From Clostridiales bacterium (GTDB lineage Bacteria > Bacillota > Clostridia > Lachnospirales > Lachnospiraceae): a DNA stretch of 38,648 bases. Positions 25,149-33,398 of the stretch are shown piece by piece. The notes under the pieces were generated by a model. It saw nothing but the letters and a program-made list of their open reading frames with translations, did no database searches and had not been told where the DNA came from. Both the position numbers and the translations under genes were made by a program. The stretch spans positions 1 through 38,648 of the forward strand of contig JAAZDK010000006.1 in NCBI GenBank assembly GCA_012512855.1, given 5' to 3'. Position 1 is the stretch's first letter, and the number at the start of each line of letters is the position of its first letter.

Positions 25149-25904
25149 TTAATCCATAATATCGCTCATTGTATAAAGGCCGGCACTCTTGCCGGGCAGA
25201 TACTTGGCAGCCTGGATTGCCCCCTTGGCAAATATGGCTTTGGAATAGGCGGTATGCTTTATTTCTATAACCTCATCCGTACCTGCAAATATTATTTCAT
25301 GCTCTCCTACAATTGTGCCGCCTCTGACAGCAAAGATACCGATTTCCGATTTGCTTCTTGAAGCCCGTTCGCTGGATCGGTCAAATTTATATGTGTATCT
25401 GCTGTCCAGGCTTTCATTAATTACGTCAGCCAGAGCAAGGGCAGTACCTGACGGGGCATCAAGCTTTCTGTTGTGATGCTTTTCTACAATCTCGATATCA
25501 AAGCCCGCATCCGCCAGAACCGGTGCGGCAGCCTTCAAAAGCTTCGATATCAGGTTAATTCCCATAGACATATTGGCTGATCTAAGTATGGGTATCCTTT
25601 GAGCTGCTTCACTAATCAGCTTCAGCTGCTCCTGACTGTAACCTGTTGTGCAAAGGACACAACCGATTCTGTTTTTGACAGCATACTTAAGCATATCCTC
25701 CAAAGCGGCCGGCGAGCTGAAATCTACAATTACATCTGCATCTACATTGCATTTTGAAAAATTCTGAAATACGGGATAGGTATTGATAATGTTTTGCTTT
25801 ATGTCAATTCCGGCAACTATAACCGCTTTTTCATCCTCTTTAAGGATATCGGTGATTACCTGCCCCATCTTGCCATTGCATCCGGCCAGAATGATTCTTG
25901 TCAT
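25149..25904 (-). CDS. dapB: 4-hydroxy-tetrahydrodipicolinate reductase
   Basis: The second enzyme of the diaminopimelate/lysine branch reduces 4-hydroxy-tetrahydrodipicolinate with NAD(P)H. The 251 residues have the nucleotide-binding GCNGKMGQ (8-15), the catalytic EKHHNRKLDAPSGTAL and CTTGYSQEQL. The ATG at 25904 follows AAAGGCAGG; an in-frame ATG nine codons upstream is less well placed. It follows dapA by 53 bases. In sporulating cells the same branch also supplies dipicolinate precursors. Confidence 0.96.
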   Translation of the reverse strand: MTRIILAGCNGKMGQVITDILKEDEKAVIVAGIDIKQNIINTYPVFQNFSKCNVDADVIVDFSSPAALEDMLKYAVKNRIGCVLCTTGYSQEQLKLISEAAQRIPILRSANMSMGINLISKLLKAAAPVLADAGFDIEIVEKHHNRKLDAPSGTALALADVINESLDSRYTYKFDRSSERASRSKSEIGIFAVRGGTIVGEHEIIFAGTDEVIEIKHTAYSKAIFAKGAIQAAKYLPGKSAGLYTMSDIMD

Positions 25905-25957
25905 ATCTTTATCCTGCCTTTCATAATCCAATAGTATAAGCTGATATTAGTAATATC

Positions 25958-26851
25958 TTATTCTGCAATTTTAATACCAACAGCCTTCATTTCATTAATC
26001 AGACGCTGGGTATTGGCAGGCTCCATCTCGGTAAGAGGCATCCGCAAATGTCCGGGATTAAAGCCCATCAGCTGCATGGCCTTCTTTACCGGTATAGGAT
26101 TGACCTCGCAAAACAGAGCCTTGATTAAGGGGAAATACTTAAGCTGAAGATTAAGGCTTCCAGCAACATCACCTTCAAGGTACCTGTATACCATATCATG
26201 TGTTGGTCCAGGGGCAATATTGGACAATACAGATATAACCCCCTTGCCTCCCAGTGACATAATCGGTACTATTATATCATCATTGCCGGAGTATAAATCA
26301 ATCTCGCCATTTGTAAGCTGCATCATTTCGGCCACCTGTGCGACATCCCCGCAGGCTTCCTTTACACCGACTATATTATCCACATTTTTAAAGAGGTTTG
26401 CTATAGTCCGTGGTAGAATATTGCAGCCGGTCCTGCTCGGGATATTGTAAAGAATCAGCGGTATATCAACGGATTTTGCCACAGCGGTAAAATGCTCCTC
26501 CAGCCCCTTTTGTGTGGCCTTGTTATAATAGGGTGAAACTACCAGTAAAGCGTCAGCGCCAAATTTTTGCGCTTCCTGCGATAAATAAATAGCTGTTTCC
26601 GTGCAATTGGAGCCTGTACCTGCCACAACTGGGATTCTTTTAGCCACCTTATCCACAGTATATCGGATGCATTCCAGATGCTCCTCATGGGTAAGGGTGG
26701 ATGCCTCACCGGTGGTACCGCAAACTATGATCGCGTCGGTTCCCTCCGCAATTTGGTATTCGATTAGATTACCAAGCTCCTCATAATTTACCTGGTTATT
26801 CTCTGTAAAGGGTGTAATAATAGCAACGCCTGCTCCTGTAAAAACTGCCAT
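25958..26851 (-). CDS. dapA: 4-hydroxy-tetrahydrodipicolinate synthase
   Basis: Condenses pyruvate with aspartate semialdehyde, the first committed step of the lysine branch. The 297 residues have the Schiff-base lysine in VGVKEACGD (Lys164), YNIPSRTG with Tyr135 and Arg140, CGTTGEAST (44-52) and VVSPYYNK with the Tyr pair (108-109). The ATG at 26851 follows GGAGGAAG; an ATG eight codons earlier is less likely. The nearest element upstream on this strand is a lysine riboswitch about 490 bases away, with a rod-like RNA element between. Confidence 0.97.
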   Translation of the reverse strand: MAVFTGAGVAIITPFTENNQVNYEELGNLIEYQIAEGTDAIIVCGTTGEASTLTHEEHLECIRYTVDKVAKRIPVVAGTGSNCTETAIYLSQEAQKFGADALLVVSPYYNKATQKGLEEHFTAVAKSVDIPLILYNIPSRTGCNILPRTIANLFKNVDNIVGVKEACGDVAQVAEMMQLTNGEIDLYSGNDDIIVPIMSLGGKGVISVLSNIAPGPTHDMVYRYLEGDVAGSLNLQLKYFPLIKALFCEVNPIPVKKAMQLMGFNPGHLRMPLTEMEPANTQRLINEMKAVGIKIAE

Positions 26852-27017
26852 CTTATCTTCCTCCTGCTCCTTCAAATTTAATTATGAATTATTACTGGCT
26901 ATTATTCTGATACCATTCTAAGCCTTTTTGTGATCTGTGACCAGATTTTTCGGAAATCATGCTTGGGTAAATCAATGAACTACTGCTAAGAGGGGGAGTA
27001 CAGAAACAGAGCCTGCG

Positions 27018-27217
27018 ATAAGCTTCCTTCTTCACCGCACAGAAGACTTGCAGTGATTACAATCCATAGATTTATGTGTTGCTTATTCTATAAGCTCGCT
27101 TTGCACAGACGCGTAAGCTATGTCGGTAAATACCCAAGAACCCCCGAAGCCCTTTGGAGCTTCTGTAAAGTTCTTTATGCGCAGTGGGTACGCATCCTGC
27201 CAGGAAGGCTTTTTATT
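27018..27217 (+). ncRNA. Rod-like structured RNA, 6S RNA-like candidate
   Basis: About 195 nt on the plus strand can fold into one long interrupted rod. AAGCTTCCT (27020-27028) pairs with AGGAAGGCTT (27202-27211); ACC(G)CAC (27034-27040) with GTGGGT (27184-27189); AGAA(GA)CTT (27041-27049) with AAGTTCT (27168-27174). A large open centre follows, then ATTTAT (27070-27075) pairs with GTAAAT (27126-27131) and GCTTA (27081-27085) with TAAGC (27114-27118). The closing stem runs into TTTTTATT like a terminator. Length, central bubble and ends resemble 6S RNA. I found no convincing promoter upstream, so it may instead be part of the dapA leader read on the minus strand. Confidence 0.35.
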
Positions 27218-27221
27218 AAAT

Positions 27222-27258
27222 AGGAAAACCGGAGTATTTTACCTACTTAATAAAAAAT
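27222..27258 (-). other. 12-bp stem-loop in the dapA leader
   Basis: On the minus strand TTATTAAGTAGG pairs with CCTATTTAATAA around a 17-base loop. One pair is G-U on this strand and would be a mismatch on the other, which suggests the minus-strand RNA is the one that folds. It overlaps the T-run of the riboswitch terminator and could compete with termination or serve as a processing site. Confidence 0.4.
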
Positions 27259-27278
27259 GTCGACACTAAGAGTCGACA
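27252..27278 (-). terminator. Lysine riboswitch terminator
   Basis: TGTCGAC and GTCGACA (27258-27264 and 27272-27278) form a 7-bp stem, followed on the minus strand by ATTTTTTATT. It lies about 60 bases downstream of the lysine aptamer and is the likely lysine-controlled stop. Confidence 0.8.
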
Positions 27279-27339
27279 CCAAAGAATAAATCAGGAGGGC
27301 ATGCTTCATGAAGATCATGCTCCTGCGTAATAATATTCT

Positions 27340-27512
27340 TTAGGCAGCTCTCCATCAAATTACTTTGATGACAGTTGCATGGCTCTTAACCATACACCCA
27401 GCAGCAATAAATCAGGGTCTATTGCCACTTCGGCACCATTTCCTTTCACTGCATTCGTCTATCCCCTGAGATATCCTGCAGCTACTAATAAATAGTGCTC
27501 CTCTACCATAAG
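27340..27512 (-). promoter_or_regulatory. Lysine riboswitch (L box)
   Basis: The minus strand carries the lysine aptamer core in order: AGAGGAGC near 27504, TTAGTAGC, GTGAAAGG (27449-27442), TGCCGAAGTGGC around 27430, CAACTGTCATC and GGAGAGC (27353-27347). The P1 stem pairs GGTAG with CTGCC. When lysine is bound, the downstream terminator should form and stop transcription toward dapA and dapB. Between aptamer and terminator a CAGGAG/CTCCTG hairpin flanked by AAAGAATA/TATTCTTT is part of the switching platform. Confidence 0.93.
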
Positions 27513-27545
27513 CAATATATTCAGTTTCCGATTATTCGTATTCTT

Positions 27546-27574
27546 ATATTACCATTGATGTTATATACTGTCAA
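27546..27574 (-). promoter_or_regulatory. Promoter of the lysine riboswitch transcript
   Basis: On the minus strand a perfect TTGACA (27574-27569) and TAATAT (27551-27546) are separated by 17 bases. Transcription should start near 27539, about 27 bases before the aptamer. Confidence 0.8.
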
Positions 27575-27585
27575 TATATTTTTAT

Positions 27586-27693
27586 CCTATAGAATTTTTT
27601 CCTATAGAAGTCTTAAATTTTATCTTATCTATTCTATAGATATTCTATAGATGTTTCAAATTCTTATTCTATAGAAATTCTTATTCTATAGAA
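27586..27693. repeat. Array of six TTCTATAGAA-type palindromes
   Basis: Near-identical 9-10 bp palindromes with core CTATAG begin at 27586, 27601, 27632, 27643, 27667 and 27684. The last two lie in a 17-bp tandem repeat (ATTCTTATTCTATAGAA). Spacing is irregular (11-31 bp). The array lies directly upstream of the lysine riboswitch promoter, reaching about 45 to 155 bases before its start site, and just beyond the SSB gene terminator. It may be a set of binding sites for a DNA-binding protein. Confidence 0.7.
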
Positions 27694-27705
27694 GTTCTGA
27701 ATTAT

Positions 27706-27746
27706 AAAGCACTGCATTGGGCATTTACCTTATAATGCAGTGCTTT
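27706..27746 (-). terminator. Terminator after the SSB-like gene
   Basis: AAAGCACTGCATT (27706-27718) pairs perfectly with AATGCAGTGCTTT (27734-27746) over 13 bp. On the minus strand it ends in GCTTTATAATT. It lies 35 bases after the stop of the SSB-like gene. Confidence 0.85.
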
Positions 27747-27780
27747 AAAATGCAATTTATATCAACAAACCGCCATACCA

Positions 27781-28413
27781 TTATGATTCATCCAGATATT
27801 CCAGCTTGCTCACACTAACCTCATAAGCAATCCTTTTTTCGAATTCATTTTCATTGATTTTCTTCTGATATTCCCTGCTTTGGATACGGCCCCACAGCTG
27901 CACATGACCGCCTACACTGAAGGTTTCGGCATATCTGGCATTACGTCCCCAGCAAATGCAGGGGATATAGTCCGATTTGCCATAAGGACGGTTAACAGCC
28001 AGCAGCACATCCGCTATCTCTCGTCCCAGCGGGGTTTTACGATAGACCGGCGGCTTGCAAACATATCCATCCAGGAAAATATAGTTTGGTTTGAAATTCT
28101 CAGAGATTTCATCTACAATTCTGATGTCCCGCGCAAATACCGACAGTACCAGCTTATTCTTGTTTTCCTCATGACGATTATACGATCTGAACTGTCCAAT
28201 AACCTCTACCAGCTTGCCCTTGTAATCCTTTTTTACATCAATGAGTCTTTCGGAGACCATAACCGGTATTATATCACTTGCATTGCTCAAGCGGCTTACA
28301 ATCACATCCAGCATATAAAAGCCTTCTCCGAATACTTCATGACTAAAGGTAAAATCAGTGGCAATTTCTCCTGCAATACTTACTTGATTGTTATCAAACA
28401 CTTTATCGGCCAT
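27781..28413 (-). CDS. Single-stranded DNA-binding protein with two OB-folds
   Basis: A 210-residue protein with two SSB-like OB-folds. The first runs about 5-105 (NNQVSIAGEIATDFTFSHEVFGEGFYMLDVIVSRLS...) and the second about 110-205 (NYIFLDGYVCKPPVYRKTPLGREIADVLLAVNRPYGKSDYIPCICWGRNA). The second fold carries the usual SSB pattern with LGREIADVLLAVNR. The acidic tail that recruits partners in true SSB is missing; the protein ends VSKLEYLDES. The ATG at 28413 follows GGGAGAGG. It is likely an accessory SSB, since the main ssb normally sits between rpsF and rpsR. Confidence 0.82.
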   Translation of the reverse strand: MADKVFDNNQVSIAGEIATDFTFSHEVFGEGFYMLDVIVSRLSNASDIIPVMVSERLIDVKKDYKGKLVEVIGQFRSYNRHEENKNKLVLSVFARDIRIVDEISENFKPNYIFLDGYVCKPPVYRKTPLGREIADVLLAVNRPYGKSDYIPCICWGRNARYAETFSVGGHVQLWGRIQSREYQKKINENEFEKRIAYEVSVSKLEYLDES

Positions 28414-28734
28414 ATCGTACCTCTCCCTTCCTTTCAGGCGTATAACACCTATTAGCTTTAATTGTAGGGTAAATTTCTCTGTTCCGCTTAACAAGCGTGA
28501 CTTATCGGTGCCATTACCGGGCAGACGCCACCGTAAGTCTGTATATTTCCTGAGTCTAACCATGATGCAGTTATGTGCGGTAATAAAAACAGCAAAAATT
28601 CACCTATGATAAAAATATATGCTATTTTTCCAAATTTTAGAAGTCCCAAATTCAATTATTTTTTATGTTTTCCTAATTTTTGTTAGTTTATACAAAAACA
28701 GTCTGGTATTTTATGAATTTTTTCTAAAGAACGA
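28414..28734. other. Intergenic region between SSB-like gene and typA promoter
   Basis: A 321-bp divergent region, very AT-rich from about 28590 on. An in-frame extension of the SSB-like gene upstream to 28563 lacks a ribosome binding site. I see no other gene or structured element here. Confidence 0.4.
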
Positions 28735-28763
28735 TTGTTTTTAATATAAGGGTGTGCTACAAT
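28735..28763 (+). promoter_or_regulatory. typA promoter
   Basis: TTGTTT (28735-28740) and TACAAT (28758-28763) are 17 bases apart. The start would be near 28770, leaving a leader of about 140 bases before the typA ATG. The leader contains an unused AGGAGG (around 28784) with no start codon after it. Confidence 0.7.
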
Positions 28764-28909
28764 AATAAAGCTTTTTTCAAAGCAGGAGGTTTTCCGATAT
28801 CTGATATATTTCAATAGTAAACTCTTCCGTTTTCTATTGTACTGTAGATAAGAGATTTAATTTACAGCCAACGAACAAAGGCTGATACAGAAAGGCTTGG
28901 TTAAGTATT

Positions 28910-30742
28910 ATGAAACGAGAGGATGTCAGGAATATAGCCATAATTGCCCACGTTGATCATGGAAAAACCACACTGGTGGATGAGCTCCTGAAGCAAAGTG
29001 GCGTATTTCGCTCCAACCAAAAGATTGTAGAAAGAGTCATGGACTCCAATGCTCTTGAGCGTGAACGTGGTATAACTATTTTATCAAAAAATACTGCTGT
29101 CAGCTACAATGGCATTAAAATAAATATAATAGATACTCCCGGTCATGCTGATTTTGGCGGAGAGGTTGAGCGGGTACTTAAGATGGTCAATGGGGTAATT
29201 CTGGTGGTGGATGCCTTTGAAGGCCCTATGCCCCAGACTAAGTTTGTACTGAAAAAGGCGCTGGAGCTGTCCCATCCGGTAATTGTTTGCATTAATAAGA
29301 TTGACAGGCCCGAGGCCAGACCCACGCAGGTGGTGGATGAGGTTCTGGAGCTGCTTTTGGAGCTGGATGCCAGTGATGAACAGCTGGATTGCCCCTTTGT
29401 TTTCGCATCGGCAAAGGGCGGTTATGCAAAGCTTTCGCTTGAGGAGCAATCAGTCGATATGACTCCTCTCTTTGATACAATAATTAATTACATTCCGGCA
29501 CCGGAGGGTGACCCTGACCGTGGCACACAGGTTCTGATCAGTACGATTGACTATAACGAGTATGTCGGGAGAATCGGAATAGGCAAGGTGGATAACGGCA
29601 CCATCCGGGTTAATCAGGATGTCTTTATTGTCAATGCCCATAATCCGGATACCTCGTCCAGGGTTAAGATAAGCAAGCTCTATGAGTTTGACGGCCTTAA
29701 AAAGGTTGAGGTGGACCAGGCAACGGTTGGCTCAATTGTAGCTATATCCGGCATACCGGATATTCATATCGGGGATACAATATGCTCCGTGGATGATCCG
29801 TCCCCCATCCCCTTCCAGAAGATATCGGAGCCTACCATAGCCATGTATTTTAATGTAAATGACAGTCCATTTGCAGGTACCGAGGGCAAATATGTTACCT
29901 CAAGACATCTGAGGGAACGGCTTTACAGAGAGCTTTATACCGATGTAAGTCTGCGGGTTGAGGATACCGACACCACTGAAAGCTTTAAGGTGTCCGGAAG
30001 AGGTGAGCTTCATCTTTCCATTTTGATAGAAACCATGAGGCGTGAGGGCTATGAGTTTTCGGTAAGTAAGCCTGAGGTTATATATAAATATGATGAAAAC
30101 GGCAGAAGGCTTGAGCCTATGGAGCATGTGATTATAGATGTTCCGGATGAATATGCCGGTATGGTAATAGAAAAGCTAGGTCAAAGAAAAGGTGAGCTGA
30201 CTAATATGTACACCGGTGGCAATGGTCATACCCGGCTGGAATTTTCAATTCCTTCCAGAGGTCTGATAGGCTACAGAAGTGAATTTATGACTGACACAAA
30301 AGGGACAGGAATAATTAATACTATCTTTGATAAATACAGCCCCTACAAGGGAGATATACAGTACAGGAGAAGCGGAAGCCTGATCGCATACGAAACCGGT
30401 GAAAGCGTCACCTACGGCCTGTTTAATGCCCAGGAGAGGGGAACCCTCTTTATCGGGCCGGGAGTAAAGGTCTATGCAGGCATGGTTGTGGGGCAGAATC
30501 CTAAAGCCGATGATATAGAAGTAAATGTATGCAAAAGAAAGCAGCTTACCAACACCAGAGCTGCAGGGGCAGACGATGCCCTGAAGCTGACACCGCCAAA
30601 GATCCTCAGCCTTGAGCAGGCCCTGGAATTTATCGAAACCGATGAATTGCTGGAGGTTACCCCAACAAGCCTGCGCATCAGGAAGAAGATACTTGACAGT
30701 ACCCAGCGTATGCGTGAGCGAAGAAACAGGCAAAGCAGCTAA
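28910..30742 (+). CDS. typA: Translational GTPase TypA/BipA
   Basis: A ribosome-binding GTPase of the elongation factor class involved in ribosome assembly and stress. The 610 residues match the family. G motifs are AHVDHGKTT (13-21), RERGITIL (51-58), DTPGH (75-79) and NKID (129-132), followed by domain II, EF-G-like domains (SGRGELHLSILIETMRREGYEF) and the TypA-specific C-terminus (RGLIGYRSEFMTDTKGTGI, KQLTNTRAAGADDALKLTPP). AAAGG lies about 13 bases before the ATG. It is a single-gene unit with its own promoter and terminator. Confidence 0.97.
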   Translation: MKREDVRNIAIIAHVDHGKTTLVDELLKQSGVFRSNQKIVERVMDSNALERERGITILSKNTAVSYNGIKINIIDTPGHADFGGEVERVLKMVNGVILVVDAFEGPMPQTKFVLKKALELSHPVIVCINKIDRPEARPTQVVDEVLELLLELDASDEQLDCPFVFASAKGGYAKLSLEEQSVDMTPLFDTIINYIPAPEGDPDRGTQVLISTIDYNEYVGRIGIGKVDNGTIRVNQDVFIVNAHNPDTSSRVKISKLYEFDGLKKVEVDQATVGSIVAISGIPDIHIGDTICSVDDPSPIPFQKISEPTIAMYFNVNDSPFAGTEGKYVTSRHLRERLYRELYTDVSLRVEDTDTTESFKVSGRGELHLSILIETMRREGYEFSVSKPEVIYKYDENGRRLEPMEHVIIDVPDEYAGMVIEKLGQRKGELTNMYTGGNGHTRLEFSIPSRGLIGYRSEFMTDTKGTGIINTIFDKYSPYKGDIQYRRSGSLIAYETGESVTYGLFNAQERGTLFIGPGVKVYAGMVVGQNPKADDIEVNVCKRKQLTNTRAAGADDALKLTPPKILSLEQALEFIETDELLEVTPTSLRIRKKILDSTQRMRERRNRQSS

Positions 30743-30840
30743 TATCGGCTTTAGCTCTTTTATAAGCTCCCTAATTTAGCAAAAATAAGACAGGGTAACG
30801 GTGAAAGTAATCAAAGCTCTTGAATATATTATCAGACAAA

Positions 30841-30870
30841 GAAGCCTGAAGGACAGCTTCAGGCTTCTTT
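30841..30870. terminator. Terminator after typA
   Basis: GAAGCCTGAAG pairs with CTTCAGGCTTC around a 5-base loop, followed by TTTTTT on the plus strand. The minus-strand flank (TTTGTCT) is weaker but could serve the convergent Panacea gene. Confidence 0.92.
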
Positions 30871-30953
30871 TTTGATCTTTTTGATTTGAATGATTTTGCT
30901 TAAATTAAGCTTTTACTTTAGCTTTACGGAAATATCCCTATACAATGAAGTGC

Positions 30954-31748
30954 TTATTCAATAACACCCTTAATCTCCATGATTTTCTGATCCGGATATT
31001 TATAAATATCCTTTATACTTTTAATCCCGTATTTATTGACAACATCCTCAAAATAAGCCTTTATGGATTCTTTTGCTATTATTTTATTATTGAATTTATC
31101 ACGGGATATTTTCATATTAGCCCTTTCATAGGATGTCAAGGTCGACAAAGCCTTCAGTCCATACCATGAAAAATACTCCAAAACAACATCGAGCAATTCC
31201 TTTTCTTCGTAGCTTAAAAACTCATCGCTTCCATCCAGTGTATGAATACCACATCTTCTCATTCCCTCATATAGCTTAAGGTAAGGCACATTTTCATTAT
31301 TAATGCCGTATTCCTCCGCAAAGAGCTCCCTGTCAAACAGTGCCAGTGAAAAGGCCTGGGAATAATATAGCATATACTGAATGTAGCGGGCACATACCTC
31401 GGCATCTCTTCTGTTCACCATATGGTACGCTGCGGCATATATTTTGGATGTCATAATTTTGGTCAATACAGCTTTCTTGCTCTTCCTGTAGGCCACCTGA
31501 GTAAGACAATCCTTTTTCTTGCACAATAAGCTGTAATAATATTCCGGATCATACAGGATGGCCTTTAGCTTATTGGAATACTCCTTTGTCGGAATATCTC
31601 CCTCAATATAGCGAATGATAGTAGTTTCGCCCCAACCAAGCAGTTTAGCCAATGGCTTTTTTCCAATTCGATAAGTATCAAGTATAAGCTTAATCTCATC
31701 TGCTGATATGATTTCATCATAATCCAACTCAATCCTATTACTCTTCAT
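30954..31748 (-). CDS. HTH and Panacea (DUF4065) domain protein, antitoxin-like
   Basis: A 264-residue protein with an N-terminal helix-turn-helix (about 17-62: KKPLAKLLGWGETTIIRYIEGDIP) and a C-terminal Panacea/DUF4065 (SocA/GepA-like) domain (about 103-235: ARYIQYMLYYSQAFSLALF, LSYEEKELLDVVLEYFSWYGLKALSTLTS). Panacea domains neutralise many unrelated toxins in toxin-antitoxin pairs. Here the flanking genes are typA and an AI-2E-family protein, with no toxin-sized gene on either side. It may be a lone regulator instead. AAGGAG precedes the ATG. Confidence 0.85.
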   Translation of the reverse strand: MKSNRIELDYDEIISADEIKLILDTYRIGKKPLAKLLGWGETTIIRYIEGDIPTKEYSNKLKAILYDPEYYYSLLCKKKDCLTQVAYRKSKKAVLTKIMTSKIYAAAYHMVNRRDAEVCARYIQYMLYYSQAFSLALFDRELFAEEYGINNENVPYLKLYEGMRRCGIHTLDGSDEFLSYEEKELLDVVLEYFSWYGLKALSTLTSYERANMKISRDKFNNKIIAKESIKAYFEDVVNKYGIKSIKDIYKYPDQKIMEIKGVIE

Positions 31749-31902
31749 AATTGAATTACTCCTTGGTTTTTATCATTTATCTATCTCTTGTATATTAAAT
31801 TGTTATTTCTTTAACTATCTTACCAAAATTATCAGATTTTGTACATAAAATTTTTCTCTGAAGTATCCATTTGCAATTCTAAGTAACCATTATCCATAAA
31901 TA

Positions 31903-33033
31903 TTAAAACTTCCTGAATTCATTCAGATCCCGTACGATTATTTTTATACCTCTTGTCAATGGCTCAAACATTCCGATTCTGTACATATTTACAATTACCA
32001 TTCCGATTGGAATAGAAAAAATCATGCCCAGCACACCGTAAAGCCTGTAGCCGATATACATTGCCAGCAAGGTTAATAGCGGATGCATTCCTATACTGTC
32101 ACCGACCATCTTAGGCTGCAATACCTGCTTGACAACCTGACATATCAGATATATCACAACAAAGCCGATAGCCCTTATATAATTTCCTGTGAACATATCA
32201 ATTAAGGCCCAGGGCCAAAGCACAGCACCTGTGCCGAAGACCGGAAGCACATCCAGAAGGGCTATGCCCAGGGCTATTAAAAAGGAATAATCAATCCTTA
32301 ATATTTCAAAGCCGGCAAACATGATAACCAGCAATATCAGCATAATCTTAAACTGCGCCTTAAAATATCCGCCAAAGGCTTTGATAAAATTGCCATACAC
32401 CAGTCGCCAATAGTTTACCGCTGATTCCGGAACGGTTTTTTGCAGGCCTGCTATCAGTTCCTCCCTGCAGGCTGCAAAGAAATAGGCGCTTAGTAAGGTA
32501 ACAATTATCGCCAGAAAGCCGTCTGCAAGATTATTCATGAAATTGCCAGCATCGCTCACAGTTGGCATAGGCAAATCCTTTAAATATGTCGACAATGAAT
32601 CTCCAAGGCCTGCAACGGCCTTGTCAATTGAAGCCTTTACACTAGCTGGAAGCGAAGCCGTCATCTTATTTAGATAGATACTGATGCTGCTTAACCTTTC
32701 GATCACGCTCTTTTCTATTTCTGGCCAGTCGCTTATCAATTCCTTTGCTTCCCTAATTATCGCAGTTATAATTAAGGCACCTGCTCCGACTATAAGAGCA
32801 ATAACAAATATTAGAATTATAGCTGAACTATGCTTGCGCAAGAGCTTAACTCTTTTTTCCAAAAACCTCACCATCGGATTTGCAATCATCGCTATCAGCC
32901 AACCTATCACAAAGGGGAAAAAGAAGCCAAGAACTTTCGGAAGAAACAGAAGCAGCAATAATACAATTTCTATAAATATGATGAAATTAGTTATAATCTT
33001 TAAATAGGTTATAAATTTTGAATTATTATTCAT
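31903..33033 (-). CDS. AI-2E/PerM family membrane protein
   Basis: A 376-residue polytopic membrane protein of the AI-2E transporter (PF01594) superfamily, similar to YtvI of sporulating Firmicutes. It has two N-terminal helices with FFPFVIGWLIAMIANPMVRFLEKR, a soluble middle segment, and the conserved end GTGAVLWPWALIDM, QVLQPKMVGDSIGMHPLLTLLAMYIGYRLYGVLGMIFSIP. The substrate in this branch is unknown. The ATG at 33033 follows AAAGGAG by six bases. A TTG two codons earlier overlaps that site. Confidence 0.9.
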   Translation of the reverse strand: MNNNSKFITYLKIITNFIIFIEIVLLLLLFLPKVLGFFFPFVIGWLIAMIANPMVRFLEKRVKLLRKHSSAIILIFVIALIVGAGALIITAIIREAKELISDWPEIEKSVIERLSSISIYLNKMTASLPASVKASIDKAVAGLGDSLSTYLKDLPMPTVSDAGNFMNNLADGFLAIIVTLLSAYFFAACREELIAGLQKTVPESAVNYWRLVYGNFIKAFGGYFKAQFKIMLILLVIMFAGFEILRIDYSFLIALGIALLDVLPVFGTGAVLWPWALIDMFTGNYIRAIGFVVIYLICQVVKQVLQPKMVGDSIGMHPLLTLLAMYIGYRLYGVLGMIFSIPIGMVIVNMYRIGMFEPLTRGIKIIVRDLNEFRKF

Positions 33034-33343
33034 ATACAACTCCTTTTGTCAGGTAAAAAATCATAAGTGATATGCATATTATCATTGCATGGCACCTTTG
33101 CTATGCACGAAAATCAAAGGAGCACAGAGAATAAGGTTTCTTTGTATATTATAATATAAAGAAGTAAAATTTGGTATATGAATATTTATTATTTTAATTA
33201 ATTAAATCTATTATACTCCATACACATCTGAGGACATCTGACCTGTGTAGCCATCCTATAGAAAATCTGTGGTCCGCCATAAGCTTTTATCGTATGAGGA
33301 AAATCGGGAGGATCTACGTATTTGAAGTTATATAAATTTCAAG
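33034..33343. other. Intergenic region, no gene seen
   Basis: About 310 bp between the AI-2E-family gene and the terminator of the metal transporter operon. It is AT-rich and holds TATAAT-like strings on both strands near 33150 that could be the promoter of the minus-strand AI-2E gene. No frame or structure stands out. Confidence 0.35.
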
Positions 33344-33369
33344 AAAAAAGAGTTTCGCATACGAAACTC
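33344..33369 (-). terminator. Terminator of the metal ABC transporter operon
   Basis: GAGTTTCG (33350-33357) pairs with CGAAACTC (33362-33369) around a 4-base loop, followed on the minus strand by TTTTTTC. It lies about 30 bases after the permease stop. Confidence 0.9.
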
Positions 33370-33398
33370 CCATCAAGCAATCAAGGCCAGCAATTCAA

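Noticed and set aside
25041-25361. Plus-strand frame of 106 codons overlapping the 3' end of dapB
   Set aside because: It crosses the dapB terminator and is antisense to conserved DapB sequence.
27586-27693. CRISPR-like array
   Set aside because: The repeats are only 9-10 bp, palindromic and irregularly spaced, and no cas genes are nearby; better described as a palindrome cluster.
30245-30733. Minus-strand frame of 162 codons inside typA
   Set aside because: Antisense shadow of the conserved TypA C-terminal domains.
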